From Rotaria sp. Silwood1 (Eukaryota; Rotifera; Eurotatoria; Philodinida; Philodinidae): 64,000 bases of DNA. The position numbers and the translations under genes are program-made. Below the pieces are notes generated by a model. That model worked only from the letters and a program-made list of their open reading frames with translations, did not search any database and had not been told where the DNA came from. The DNA lies in contig CAJNOP010000030.1 of NCBI GenBank assembly GCA_905250075.1, positions 1,422,539-1,486,538 of the forward strand, in the 5' to 3' direction. Position 1 is the first letter of the stretch. Each line of letters opens with the position of its first letter. Shown here in pieces: positions 34,765-47,064 of this stretch.

Positions 34765-36591
34765 TTATAATGTATCTTTTGGAGTAAGATAATACGTGAG
34801 TGAAACATAAATAATAAAAACAAGAAATAATACACCAGCCAGTGTCCATAGGATTCTCTGAAAAAATACAAATACACTAAGATAATTCAATAAAACGCTA
34901 ACTTCTAGACAGACATGTATCGAAACTAATAATGACTTATATATTTATCCAAACAAAAAAAAACTGATAAAAAGACCTTGTGTTTCAATTAGGACTATCA
35001 TAACAAAAAATTTAAAAATCGAAATCTTTCTTATACCAATAATCTTAGCTATGATTAAAAGTAAACATACGAATGGTGAGTTCTCAATGTTTCTTTTCTA
35101 TTGAGTATATAAAAAGATGAGCAGTTTAAATCGAATTAAATTTATTTATTAGAGAAAGAATGAATGAAAAACAGATCAAGAAGTTTTGAATACATCAACA
35201 TGTCGGTGTGGATGCTGTTCTTCTTTTAAACCACTTTCCAACATTAATCATGTGCTAATGACATCTTTATGTATACTTTTTCAAACAGACACCTTTCAAC
35301 GATTCTAGCTTTTACCTTTGATATTTTTTTGTGATATTTTTGTGTCGGGCCAATTTTAGAAAATTTTTCTATTAATTTGAGAAAAACTTCGCAAAGTAGC
35401 TATTTGATGTTTTAATATACCTAGCATTCGTCGCAAATATAAGACCAACGTATTTTTGATTTTTATCAAACACGATTTAAAAGAAATTTTGAAGTATATA
35501 GGATAGCAATTCGGACTGCTCTTCTCTCCAACAAAGCGTGACATGCACTTTAGCAACTTTCCTTCTTTTCGTAACTACCCATGCAAGACATTGTTAATAT
35601 TCGATATGAGACCTTATATGAATGACGTCTTGTTATAATATATGAAGTACTATCTTATTGCATTTTCCTAGGATTAATTATAAAGATATCGAAAACATGT
35701 ATTTCAAAATAGAAAGAATAAAGCAATCTTCCTGCGGATTACAACTACAAGAACGTTGTGTTTTACATTTAAATCTCACAAGGATTCTACTGACATTTTT
35801 TTTCTACTATACTCAGTATTTAAATCAATTTTTAATAGTTGTTTTAATAACCGATGAAATTCCCGATCAAAGGCATGCGGTACCGAAGTTTTATAGATGG
35901 ACTGAGAGAAAAATTTCTGAAACATCGATCACGATGGTTTTCAGATTCTAGAAGACTGCATGAAAATTAGTTTTTAAGAGTAACATTTCAGAGAGTACAC
36001 AATTATGAAGAAAATGAGAGGTCGTCGCATTTCTTACAACCGTCTTTTAAAAAATTATAAGCATCGCACAATGAAAACATACGTTTTTAACCAACGCTAC
36101 GATGAATTCCAATTTTTGTTGTGATACATATAACTTTTCAAGGAAATGTCGCAATCCTTCACCGTGTTCAGAATTTTGTGCTCTTTTATATGTTACTTTT
36201 TAAAACTGATTTTCAATCTTTTCAGAACTGAAACCTACCATGTTTGGTTTTTCAGAAACCTTTCTCTTATAATTCATATATGAAATTACTAATATGAAAT
36301 GCACTTGACATAAAGTTTTATTGGTCGATCAGACAATCTTAGTTTCAATATATCTCAATTATCCACATCAAAAATATAATCTAACCTTCCAATAAGATAC
36401 AGTTTCTTGTTCTGATTTCAATCGTTTTATTTCTCGACGACGTTCGGTAACAACCTTTTTTTCTTGTCGACCTATTATAAAATCAAATAATTGAAACTAA
36501 ATATCATATTTAAAAAATAATACAGACCTAATTCTTTTCGATATTGATCAACAGGTGATGTAGAATTACTATTGTCACGCTTTCGACCCAT
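34765..36591 (-). CDS. TRIQK: TRIQK, triple QxxK/R motif membrane protein (3 exons)
   Basis: Exons 36528-36591, 36386-36471 and 34765-34857 join in phase to 80 aa. The N-terminus (MGRKRDN, then SPVDQYRKELGRQEKK) carries the family QxxK/R pattern: QYRK, QEKK, then SEQE nearby. One transmembrane helix follows (about residues 52-73, LAGVLFLVFIIYVSLTYYL) and then a short tail. Vertebrate TRIQK is a small ER-membrane protein of similar size and layout, with the same MGRK start and PVDQYRK core. Its molecular function is unknown. The second intron (34858-36385, 1528 bp) is very long for this window and contains repeat sequence. The gene sits 235 bp downstream of AP2S1 and 232 bp upstream of the monooxygenase, all on one strand. 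An AG acceptor-like site lies one base before the ATG. Confidence 0.88.
35900..36290. repeat. Foldback-type repeat, copy 1 (in TRIQK intron 2)
   Basis: It shares several segments in the same order with 47480-47885: an outer arm with TTCTGAAA...CACGATGGTTTTCA (about 35915-35945), a central GGTCGTCGCATTTCTTAC...ACCGTCTTTT block (about 36008-36060), a CTTTTCAAGGAAATGTCGCAATCC block (about 36130-36160), and an outer arm with TTTTTCAGAAACCTTTCTC (about 36250-36270). The two outer arms are imperfect reverse complements. The edges are approximate. Confidence 0.55.
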
Positions 36592-36826
36592 ACTACGATA
36601 AACACTTATTACTTACGATGAATAATTCTGAAAAAACAAAATCAAATCGCAATATCTTATTTCAATATTCATGATTCTCATATCTGAATGAAAGCCAGAA
36701 AAAAAAGAAACAACCTTGTTTTAAACTTTATAATTTTATTTATAATCATAAGACAGTATTATTAATTGTTTTACAAAAAGATCAAAAATGATTTGCTTTA
36801 TTATTTGGCTAAGTGATTTTAAATAT

Positions 36827-37555
36827 TTATTCAAGTGATGTTAATGTTGTTAATTGTTTTAAAACTTTAATTTGACTTGTTTCTCGAATTTCACCAGCTA
36901 AAAACATTTCATCAACAACTGAATATACCTACAATTTAAACAATTTATTAAAATCTTTTGTTCTTTGTTTTAAAAAAAAAATTTTTCAAATACTTTGTAG
37001 AAATTGAAGACCAAATCAAGTTCGCATACATTATGAAAAAATCTTAAAATAAAAATAAGAAAAGAAAATATTTTTTGTTTCAAAATTTTACTTTAACTCA
37101 CTCATTAAGAACTTCAACAAAATTATGTATTGCTTCAAGATAAGCTAAATTATTATCATTAACATCAACACATATACAAAAATATAAACCCGCATATCGA
37201 CGATAAACAATTTTAAAATTACGAAACTAATATATTCAAATAAGTATAACAAAAAAAAAAAGAATCGATCATCTTACTTCAACAAAACTAAACATATAAA
37301 AAAAGATTAATTTTCATATAAATTAAAAATTATTATTTACTTTGTATGTTTAGCATCTCGTACTGTAACTAAAGCATGAACTTCTTCAATTAATTTTTGT
37401 TTTTCATCATCATGAAAGTTCATAAACCTATAACACAATAAAAAACAAAATAGTTCTTTTATCTTTTTGTAAGAACAATATTTATATCTGTAAATATACC
37501 ATTTAGCTAAACGAGTTTTACCAGCTCGATTTTGAATAAGAATAAAGCGAATCAT
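36827..37555 (-). CDS. AP2S1: AP-2 complex subunit sigma (6 exons, one of 10 nt)
   Basis: Small subunit of the AP-2 clathrin adaptor, which binds dileucine cargo signals at the plasma membrane during endocytosis. Exons are 37500-37555, 37341-37427, 37278-37287, 37102-37226, 36994-37042 and 36827-36928; all phases match and give 142 aa, the length of the human protein. Nearly invariant stretches are visible: [98 protein letters not shown]. The third exon is a 10-nt microexon encoding the end of Asn plus Phe-Val-Glu. All five introns are 51-72 bp. The first (72 bp) lacks in-frame stops, so a simple ORF reads through it. The sequence is AP-2 rather than AP-1 sigma ([16 protein letters not shown]). 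Confidence 0.96.
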
Positions 37556-39023
37556 TATTTTAGAAAATATAAATCTTTATCTAAACAAGCTTACGAACTT
37601 GATCAATCAATTTCTATTACTCTTCGTGTTTTTTCGAAATGGATTGTCATTCAACCAGTACAGAAACACTTATTTAGAGGTCACTATTATGCTGTTTTTC
37701 TTATACCACTACATTGTAATTTCATGTTTAGTTTTATCACAAAAGTGAACATACATATAGTACTAGCATCAAATGGTGGATGCTTACTAAAAAGAAACCT
37801 ATGTATATTGCTGAGCTAACTGCATTGAAGGAATACACGAAGTCTTTTCTTGTCTTCGACATATAAAAATAATCGAATATGAATACTAAATAGTTCATAG
37901 TGAAAATTTTATCATCATTAATATATTTTGTTTTACTTTGACATATCCTTAGTAAATGTGCCAAGATAGTCTCAATTCTCATAGGATCGAGGCTACGAGC
38001 AAGTTTTTTTCATCAAGAACGGTACCTTTTATGATCGTGTAAAACTCCTGTCCAAGGCTTTCCTGTTATGACTCTTGTTTTCTAAGTAGACTAGGAACAA
38101 GATGGTCCTGATTCCATTGAGATTGAAATCAAAAACGACTGACTCCACTCAGGCCTGATCTTTAGATAGGAGCGAATCCTTACTTCTTCTGCAGTTTAGT
38201 AGAACAATTTCGGTGCGTATTCTTCTCTTGAAAAGTTATAATATTTATTTGTGAGATGTAGAAGATTATAAATATAATTTTGTTGAATATACAAGAAAAT
38301 TTTCTGGTAAATCATTTGCAGAAAGTTTTTACGTAAACGTAAATAAAGAATGTATGTACATAAGGATCTGAAAAATTAACTTGAACATCGCATGTTCATT
38401 AAGAAAGTATAGTTGGCTGTTAAGTTAAAGAAAGAGTGAAGCAAGAAAATATAAATAAATAAAAATCAAGAGGAATAAGGTGTCATTTTGTTATTGATAT
38501 TGACGAGCGACTCGTACCTAAATACTCTTCTTGAGAATTAAAACTTTGAATTTAGTGAGTTCAATGAGAATCTATAATAAAGATTTCAGTTCCTTCTGTG
38601 AAATTTAGTAAACAATAAATATATATCTGGTAGATCTATGATCTCGATAATGATGTCATTTGTATACAGCCATTATTTTAACATCCAAACGAACCACATA
38701 CACTGGTAACATGCTATTTAGAGAATACTAAACAGCAAATCATAATAGACTGATCATAATACTAGATGATGTAAATTATATTGAATTGTTTAAAATTCAA
38801 AGATATGTTTCTACAGTTATTTTATTATTGATAAAAAACATAAAATACAACTAAAGGTGTAACTAAAGTAGCAAAATATATTATTGAATACAACGGGTTC
38901 ATAATATAATGCAGGTTCATAGATTAGTTTTTGTAGACGTAGTAGGTTTCTTTTTAATACATAGATTTTTAGAAAAAAAGTCAAGACTAGTAGTAAAAAT
39001 AAAGCAAGCAATATGCGTATAAT
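37556..39023. other. Intergenic stretch, nothing recognised
   Basis: Short overlapping frames on both strands only (about 37532-37982 and 38817-39011), none with family features or plausible exon structure. Confidence 0.5.
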
Positions 39024-41348
39024 TTATTCTGATCGACGAGCAACACGTAACCAAATACCATTTTTAGCATTCAGAATTGCTAGTTTTCCCAATTGAAGTG
39101 GAACCTAAAGAACATACCGATGATGAAAGAATGATACTCATAGAATTCTTGCTTACTTCTGTCTTTTCGCATTTTTGAAATTCTACAACACGAAGTGCTT
39201 TGGCAATTGCAAGTTTAGCTTCTAACAAAGCAAATCGCATTCCAATACAATTCCTAATTATAATATTCAATCGGTATTCAGTAAACATCAATAAAAAAAA
39301 CTTTTTTTTTTTATTACTTACCGAGGTCCATCACCGAAAGGAAGAAACGCCATTGGATGTCGTTTAGCTTTCTCTGTTGGTGAAAATCTACCAAATTCTA
39401 TTAGCTCATACAACAAGATGTCACAGATTTATATTTTACCTTTCAGGTATAAATTTTTCTGGGTCAGGCCAAAGATTAGGATCATGATGGATTGGATAAA
39501 CAGGTACATTGATAATAGAGCCTTTCGGTATACGATATTCACCAAGTTGATAATCATGTGAAGCAACACGATCAAATCTATCATACAAACAGATGTATAT
39601 ACGAAGAAAAAAAATCAAAGACATTAACCTAATGAATGGTGGATACATTCGAAGTGTTTCATTGATAGTCATATCCAAATAGTGAAGTTGACTAAGTTTT
39701 TCATGAGTAACTTCATCCTGAAAAAAAATATACATTAAATATCATTCATCTCTAATATTATTTTTAGTTACATCTCCAAGTTCTTGTCGAATTTCTTCAT
39801 AAACTTTTTCTTGTACAACTGGTTCTGTTGCCATGATATAGAAAAAAAATGACATTAATACACTTGTTGTTTCATAGCCAGCAACAAGAAAGACAAGTGC
39901 TTGACTAAATATTTCTTTATCATTCAAAGCTAAAATTCAACAATAAATGAATAGTCAAAAACTTGTTTATTCGTACTCTTTTTAAGTGTTCCCCATTGTT
40001 GTTTTTGTAGTTCTTCTTTTTCTGTTGATTGAATTATTTGTTCATCTTCTTTTACTTCTTCTTCACGATCAACCATCATTTGAATAAAATCATTTCGTCT
40101 TTCTAAATGTTGTCGCCGTCGAGCTAATATTTGATTTACAAGATTAGTTATATAGTTAACAGCATCAGATGGTAACATTGAATAACCTTTCTTCCCTAAG
40201 TAGCTCGCTAATCGTGGTAATATAACTATTTTAACAAATATGAAGATAACAATCAAATACATAAGATTGCTTATTCTCATCGAAATAGACTTACAAGTAA
40301 TATAAATATATATATTTGTTAGATCTATAGTGAAAAATTTTCTCAAATGATTAATCAAAGTGACATTTTCATTTTGTAATGAATTTGTTTCAACACCAAA
40401 TAGACAAGAAGCAATATTATCAAGTGTATATTGACCATTAAGTCTAGTATTGTCACAAAGCAATAATTAAAATAATAACCAAAAGAAAAAAGTAGACGTA
40501 CGTATTAATATTAAACATTTCTTGTTTATCAGCATATTCTAGAAGACGATTGTTGTAAATATCACTTATTTCATTCATAAGACCATGCATCTAAAGAGAG
40601 AAATTATAAAATAATAAATAGTGTCTAATAAAGATATTTACGGCTTTGAGTTTTGCCGTCGAGAACGTTGGTGAAACGATGGATCGAGCATTTTTCCATT
40701 GTTCGTCTTTTAATAGCGTGAGTCCATATTCAAAAGGACCGGATATATCTTGGATAATCTATGGAGAAAATCTATTATATTAAATATTGAAAGAGAAAAA
40801 CGTTCTAATGCTTTACTCGTCGATTGATAAACACATTAGAATCTTTGATAAGTACGTTTCGAAGAAGATCTGGATCAGAGAGAAGAATAATTGGAGCTGT
40901 TCCTTCAAAAACTCTAAAAAATATGTACAATTATTTAACATCTAATTATTGATTGGGTCGACAATCTCTCAATAAGGTCAAATATGTCTATTAGCCTTTT
41001 TACTCACCCAATAATTTTTCCGTATTTTTTAACCAATTCAATATCATTTGTTTTCATCCCCTCAATAAAAACTATGATTATTAAAATAAATCAAAGGATT
41101 AAACTCATTACTTTGCGTATCATATTAAACATCTCACCAAGCAATGGAATAGGTGCTGGACCCGGGATTCCAAGACGGCGAAATATATTATTCGTACGCA
41201 GATTGTAACTAAAATTTGCATCATCAAATCATCAATCAGAAAGAATAAATAATTAAAAAAAGAGTACTCACACATAGTAAGCAAAGATACCTATGAGTAC
41301 AGTCAATAATGTCCAGCTCATCAAACCACCAATCAGACAACAAACCAT
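39024..41348 (-). CDS. Cytochrome P450, CYP3-like (14 exons)
   Basis: Fourteen exons join with matching phase into 518 aa: 41272-41348, 41112-41208, 41008-41060, 40817-40913, 40642-40758, 40502-40590, 40295-40443, 39977-40225, 39772-39929, 39629-39717, 39440-39577, 39322-39387, 39157-39253, 39024-39104. The N-terminal membrane anchor (TLLTVLIGIFAYYV) is followed by the proline hinge GIPGPAPIPLLG. Helix C has EQWKNARSIVSPTF. The I-helix oxygen-activation motif AGYETTS is at about 326-332 and ExxR (ETLR) at 382-385. WPDPEKFIPERF is the PERF-type motif. The heme loop FGDGPRNCIGMRFAL has the axial Cys at about 462. These features fit clan 3 (CYP3A-like) monooxygenases of the ER, which act on lipids and xenobiotics. 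The substrate cannot be predicted. Confidence 0.93.
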
Positions 41349-43694
41349 ATTTATGTTTTTGATCTATAATGAATCGTAAGTAGACATTTTTATTCAGGAT
41401 ATTAAAATATATTCCTGCAATGTCAAAGGATTGACAATATTTTTGAATTATGTTTTTGCCACGTTGTTATCTATGACGACATTATCTACTACGCGTGTTA
41501 TTTCACAAGTCATGCCAATGCGATTGTTTTTTTCTAATTTAAATATTGACACAAGAAATCCATATTCAGCGTTGTATGAGTAAAAGAAAAAGAAAAATAC
41601 AATAAAAAAAGTATGATAGGCTGTATACAAAGCATGTAACATAAATTGTGATATTCTCAAAGAATATTGTTTTCTCACATGTTTCTTTATCAGTGAAAGC
41701 TGATATTCGAAGTACTCAACACTGAGTGTCTAAATCTATTGAATGCTAGAATTTTAGTTTTCTATATAATATTATTTCAGAAATTGAAATAATGAATAGT
41801 GCAAAAGCTGTGCATTGATTTCGTGTTTTAGTATAGCGTAACAAATACTGGTCGTAGAGATTTGATAGTTTTCTTGTTAGAAAGAATAAAGTATCTACTA
41901 CGAAGCTTTGTAAAAATATTTCATGCAATATGAAAGGCTGAAAAGTTTTAACAACATGTTTGGCTGGAAAAATGTCTTGCACTTGATTATTGAAAACTTT
42001 AAGGCACCTTATCTGTGAATGTAATGAATGTGATGTAAGGTTTCTAGTGGCAACAAAATATTTGCGTTACAAACCCATACGTTCTATAGAAAACAGTTTT
42101 ATTAAAAACTTTATTTTTCTTCAAGAACATCTAATGAAGTGTTTCTTGTAATGTCTAATAAAAAGATCATACTTTGTTTTATATAGTATGCTTGTGTAGA
42201 GGACTCGCTAAACTCTGATTGGACATAAAATAATAAATATGGAATTTCACTAATTTAGATTGTCAGCAGAAATCTTATTTTTCGAGTTCACTTATTAGTT
42301 GGGAATGTTCTTCACTAGCAATAGACACACCACCTTCTGTAAAATCATGTGAAAGATACGCATTTTTTGTATGAATAAAGCAAGTACTTGTCGATTTTCT
42401 CTATCAATCTGAATCAGATTTTTTTGCTTCGCTCAAAAGTGCGGTCAAAATTCATGAAGTCTAAAGCAAAGAGTTCGGAGTTGAGCAAATTTTTCGTAAA
42501 ATTGTAATTTTTACAGTCCATTTCAAGCGTTCGAAAGACCCATGTTGTGTATTTAATGAAGTTTAATATTAGTTTCTGATATCCATTCAATATTGTTCAC
42601 AAACACTATGAGTAATTATCGGAAATTGAATAGCTCTCAATAATGAAAATATAATACTTTTAGAAGAGGTATTACCAATTCTTGAAATTCCGAGCCGAGT
42701 ATTAGTATATATCTCGCATTAAGAACTATTAAACTTCTAATAATTCTCCACAATGATTGTGACGAGTATTGAATGCTCTATCAGAAACTATTTTTAAAGT
42801 TCATCGAATACAAATCACACATCTTTCAAGTGACTGGATTTAACTCAAAAAATGTAAGTTTTAGACAAGTTCAGTTAATTCGAAAATCTTGTTTTCGCAT
42901 TTCATGAATTCTGATAAGTACTTTCGATAAAGAAGAAAACAAATTTGAGTGAGTCTGATACGGAAAATCGAAAGGAACTTCCATTGTCTATATAGAAAAG
43001 ATCATCTTTGGCTGTAGTATTGTTTTCGAACGGTGGCGTTAGACTTAATACAATTTAACTAATAGAGTTCTTTTATTTACATGCTTCAAAAGAACATGAA
43101 CTGATTGATTATCTTTTTATATCATACCGTCTGTAGCCTTTTAATCAACAACATTCTTTATAAAAAACATCTTTTAACTTAAATTGTACCATTTTCAAAA
43201 CTCATTTTATATTCATCTCTTGAAATTTTCATAAGTTCTACGATTTTTCTCACTTGTGATAAGATTATGAACATCCATTATGTAACAATAACTCTATATC
43301 TATATTCATGAAAGTGTACTTTCTGAAAATAGATTTCCTCTAGAATTTCAACAAAAAAATGTTGGGTTTAGGTCGACTTCGAAAGTCATTTATACTATTA
43401 TATAAAGAAATATCTCAGGTGATCTATTTTCAATTTACAAAATTCAGAATTGCGAAAATATTTCTTTTCGAATCAAAAACTTGTCAATGTTGCTCTATGT
43501 GGGGCTAAAGTATGAAACTCACAAAGTGTCTGTTATAAATTTATGGTACGCTGTTAGAAGAATTAAAATAATTTATTTAAAATAATGTCAAATAAGTAAA
43601 TTTTTCATGTTGATATGTACGATGTAAAATTTTATCATTTCTTAAATATGTGTATTTAGAATTTCTATTCTAGAATATTATTAGATTCATTTAA
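41349..43694. other. Gene-poor stretch between P450 and piggyBac element
   Basis: No supportable gene. About 42420-42495 is related to about 12215-12290, sharing AAAATTCATGAAGTnTAAAGCAAA. The remainder is AT-rich with short chance frames. Confidence 0.5.
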
Positions 43695-44010
43695 CACATT
43701 GGGCACGATTCAGTTTTCGTATGAAATTTCTGCAAGATGTCATTTTTATGAATAGTTCACTTCTAATAAATGCACTTAATGACCCTTTCGTTATCTTCTA
43801 CTGATTATTTATCGTTCTCTTTCTTGTATTACTACATAATGAATCATTTTTCGCGAGTAACTAGAATTGCCTGAGTCAATTTTTCGTTCTTTTTCATGTT
43901 ATATATAACATATGTGAGAAGAAGGAGGAAAATTCCAGGCTTTTCTCTGTTATTCTTATCCATGTGTTGTTTTACTATATAGAGACGAGTGAATTTTTGG
44001 AATAGTACAC

Positions 44011-45687
44011 ATGTCGTTCGAAGAAACCGATTCAGAAGAAAGCGTTAGCTCACGAAGTGAAGTGAGTTCTTTGGATGATGATTTCGATAGAATACATCTT
44101 GAATCTGAAAGCTCCGACGAAGAAATGACAAATGACGAGGTCGATTCAAACGTCTAGAATGAAATAAAACCAGAATCGGATGATGAATTTATGGAAGATT
44201 ATGGTCTCGTCGAAGAAGTAACTTCCACTTCAGGAGACAATACAATCGACCCTATCGATTGCTATCGGCATTTCATTACGGACGAAATTATTGACCTTAT
44301 GGTTCGTGAAACTAATCGCTATGCGGAACAATATTTGCAAACTCATGAGATTAGCAGACGGTCAAAATTTCGTCAATGGAAACCAACCACCGATGAAGAG
44401 ATGCTGAAGTTCTTTGGAATCATTATCGAGATGAGATTGGTACAAATGCCGAAACTGAAATACTACTGGAGCAGTAGTCAATTGTACGGATCAGAGATCA
44501 TACGAAATGCCATGTCGAGAGAGAGGTTTGAATTAGTCCTCAAATTTTGGCATTTTACAAACAACAATAACAAGAATTCGGACCACGACAGGCTGTTCAA
44601 GTTGAAACCACTCTCAGATTTACTCAAAGAGAGGTTTTCATCAGTATATATGCCTGGCTCAGTTATTAGCATCGACGAAAGTATGGTACCATGGCGAGGC
44701 AAACTTTTGTTCAAACAATACATCCCTGGAAAAGCACACAAGTACGGCGTAAAGATATACAAGCTAGCGGCTACCAATGGATACACCTGGAATTATGTGA
44801 TCTATACTGGTCAGCAAGATCCTATGGCAGGTCGTGGACATGCTGAAGCAGTCGCAATGAATCTATTGAATGGTCTTTCGGGATGTTATCGAACCGTGGT
44901 GGCTGACAACTTCTTTACTAGTATTTCTCTAGCAAAACGTTTGTTGGAACAGGATACGTATCTTATTGGAACATTGAGAAGTAATCGTACTGGATCAGGA
45001 TATGAAGTTGTTCAGAAAAAGCTCAAGCCTGGTGAGGTTTATGGGCTCCAGAACAAAATCGGTGTAAAATTGATCAAGTGGAAAGATAAAAGAGACGTTC
45101 TGATGATATCTACTAAACCATTTCATTCAGCAACTGTGGTGAACACCGGAAAAATCAATAAACTGAATGAACGCATCATGAAGCCGCAAGTTGTTCTCGA
45201 TTACAATGAAGGCAGACAAGGTACTGATTTATCAGATCAACTATCAACATACCACGCATGCCTGAGACGGTCAATAAAATGGTATAAAAAGGTGGCATTT
45301 GAATTGGTATTTGGAACTGCAGTGGTTAATAGTTATCTAATTTACAAGGAAAATTATGCGGCGAGCAACATACAGATTTTACAGTTTCGAGAAAGTCTTG
45401 TACGATCTTTACTCCTTGGTGTGCCAATCGAGAAGCTAAAACCTGGTCCGATACAACAATCAGCAAGTCATTCCAAGCGCAAACTCGCTGATCACAAGCT
45501 CGAAGAAAAGGAAGGATCTACGCGCAATGTTGGCAGACGATGTACTGGCTGCTGTGCGAAGGGAAAGGCACAACAGTCAAGAGAAGCAAGCTATGCGGCA
45601 GCAAAGAAAGTGAAAACTCTTCGTTCTGACTGCGATAAGTTTTTTTCTCTAGAGTGTTTTAATGACAAGCATTATCCTATGGAATAA
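44011..45687 (+). pseudogene. piggyBac transposase with one premature stop
   Basis: The reading frame runs from ATG 44011 to the stop at 45685-45687. It is interrupted once, by TAG at 44155-44157 (codon 49). After that an uninterrupted 498-aa frame starts at 44191. The first 60 codons are the usual acidic N-terminal tail (Glu/Ser/Asp rich). The DDE-like catalytic Asp residues are all present: ISIDESMVPWRG, VVADNFFTS and GTDLSDQL. The C-terminus has the basic, Cys-rich domain (RCTGCCAKGKA, CDKFFSLECF) that binds the element ends. The enzyme cuts and pastes precisely at TTAA. A protein starting at the internal ATG 44191 would keep all catalytic parts, so residual activity is possible. Whether the TAG is real or a sequencing error cannot be told here. 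Confidence 0.93.
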
Positions 45688-45802
45688 AGGACGCAAATAA
45701 AGCACTGAACACAGAACAACTGACACTTCATGTTTATAACCTCGTGCCTAAGAAAAAATCAAAAGAAAGTGTTCTTCTATACAGTTACTCGTAAAACCAT
45801 AG

Positions 45803-45822
45803 CGTGGCCCACCGGTGGGCCA
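45803..45822. repeat. Perfect 20-bp palindrome near piggyBac right end
   Basis: The sequence is GTGGCCCACC followed by its exact reverse complement, 15 bp inside the terminus. It is far more GC-rich than its surroundings and probably part of the subterminal transposase recognition region. Confidence 0.8.
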
Positions 45823-45841
45823 CATCGGGCCCAATGTGTTA

Positions 45842-47064
45842 ACGTTGTTATAATGAAAAAACTTATTTGTATTATTAGATACATTTCAATCTATAACTTT
45901 TTTTTTCTGAATTATAATTTATACGATAGACGCTGTACGCAGCGACGCATATCATTGAATTTTTTGTTTCGTTAGTTCAACCCCACTATATTAGCTTGTT
46001 ATACACGTTAATTTAATCGTTTAGTAAACTTCCAAACACACAAGCCTTTGTGTCGACGAACTTTGACACATACGGTTGAGTTTTGACTAAACTTAGAAGT
46101 CAATTAATTCATAATTTATGTCTGTCCTATTTGGACTCCGCTGAAATAATTATGTGACGGTTCTATTAATTTATATCTACAATGAAATCCTTTCGTTGCA
46201 TTAAAAACTAAAACCTGTAATATTTAAAATAGTTAAAACCTACAGTTGAAACTTTAAATACATAGAATGCTTTGAAAGATTCTAGAAAGTTTCAAAATAA
46301 TCTATGCACTGTTATTACGAAAGTGTCTTTTTCCGTTGTTAGGAAAACGTACTCAATGATCTTTGACCTTTCTGTTCTCTGTAGGGCTCCTATAGATTAA
46401 AGAAAAGCTGAAAACAATTTTAATTCTAACTTATATTCACTATTATCTTAGAAAATATATCTGCGATCTACAAAATAGACTATAGAAATACTTTTATATT
46501 AAAAATAAATATCAACACTGACTCTTTCAAAAAAAAAACTGAAAACGAATTTTCTATTCAAGCAACTGAAAAATAATAAGTTTAAAATAATTTTCAGTTT
46601 TACGGTGTCTTCTTTCGTCAGAATATTATAGAAGAATCGTCAAACATTCATTTGATTTAACTATAAGTGAACTTAATATAAATATTTATTTCTTGCCTCA
46701 TATTTCAATAGTCAGACATGTATCATGTAAATAATAATTGAATAGTTAACGCAGTTAGTTGTTGAAGAAACAAGTATGCTATTTGAAGATTTGATATTTA
46801 TCAATAGTCATGAAATCTACAAATTATTTTCTTAGAAACGTTTATAGCAATTTTCACATGTGTTTTTAGATAGACAATGATCTTTTTTTTTTTGTGTGTT
46901 TGTTTTTTTCTGGAAACAAAGAAGAACACATTGTAATACATACGAACAATAGAAAGAAGAAAGAAATTAGACAATGAAAAGAAGAACATTTAATAACAGT
47001 GAGAAGACATTCATATTTATAAAGAAAGAGAAAAAAAAAAAGGAAAAATAAGACAAAAGTGATC
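45842..47064. other. Intergenic stretch beyond the piggyBac element
   Basis: No gene recognised. The last few hundred bases are the presumptive 3-prime UTR of UBA2 on the minus strand. Confidence 0.5.

Larger units (their letters stand above)
43695..45837 (+). mobile_element. piggyBac-family DNA transposon, nearly intact
   Basis: A 2143-bp element is flanked on both sides by TTAA (43691-43694 and 45838-45841), the exclusive target of piggyBac. The terminal inverted repeats begin CACATTGGGC and end GCCCAATGTG. Just inside the right end is a perfect 20-bp palindrome (45803-45822, GTGGCCCACC and its complement), a candidate transposase-binding or hairpin site with no obvious left-hand partner. 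The single transposase gene has a base composition and codon use richer in G and C than the neighbours, consistent with recent arrival. Only one disabling change is visible, so the insertion is probably young. Confidence 0.95.

Noticed and set aside
37532-37982. Short frames on both strands upstream of AP2S1
   Set aside because: The plus-strand one starts inside AP2S1 exon 1 antisense; none has motifs or exon-like borders.
44478-44786. 102-aa minus-strand frame
   Set aside because: Antisense shadow of the piggyBac transposase.
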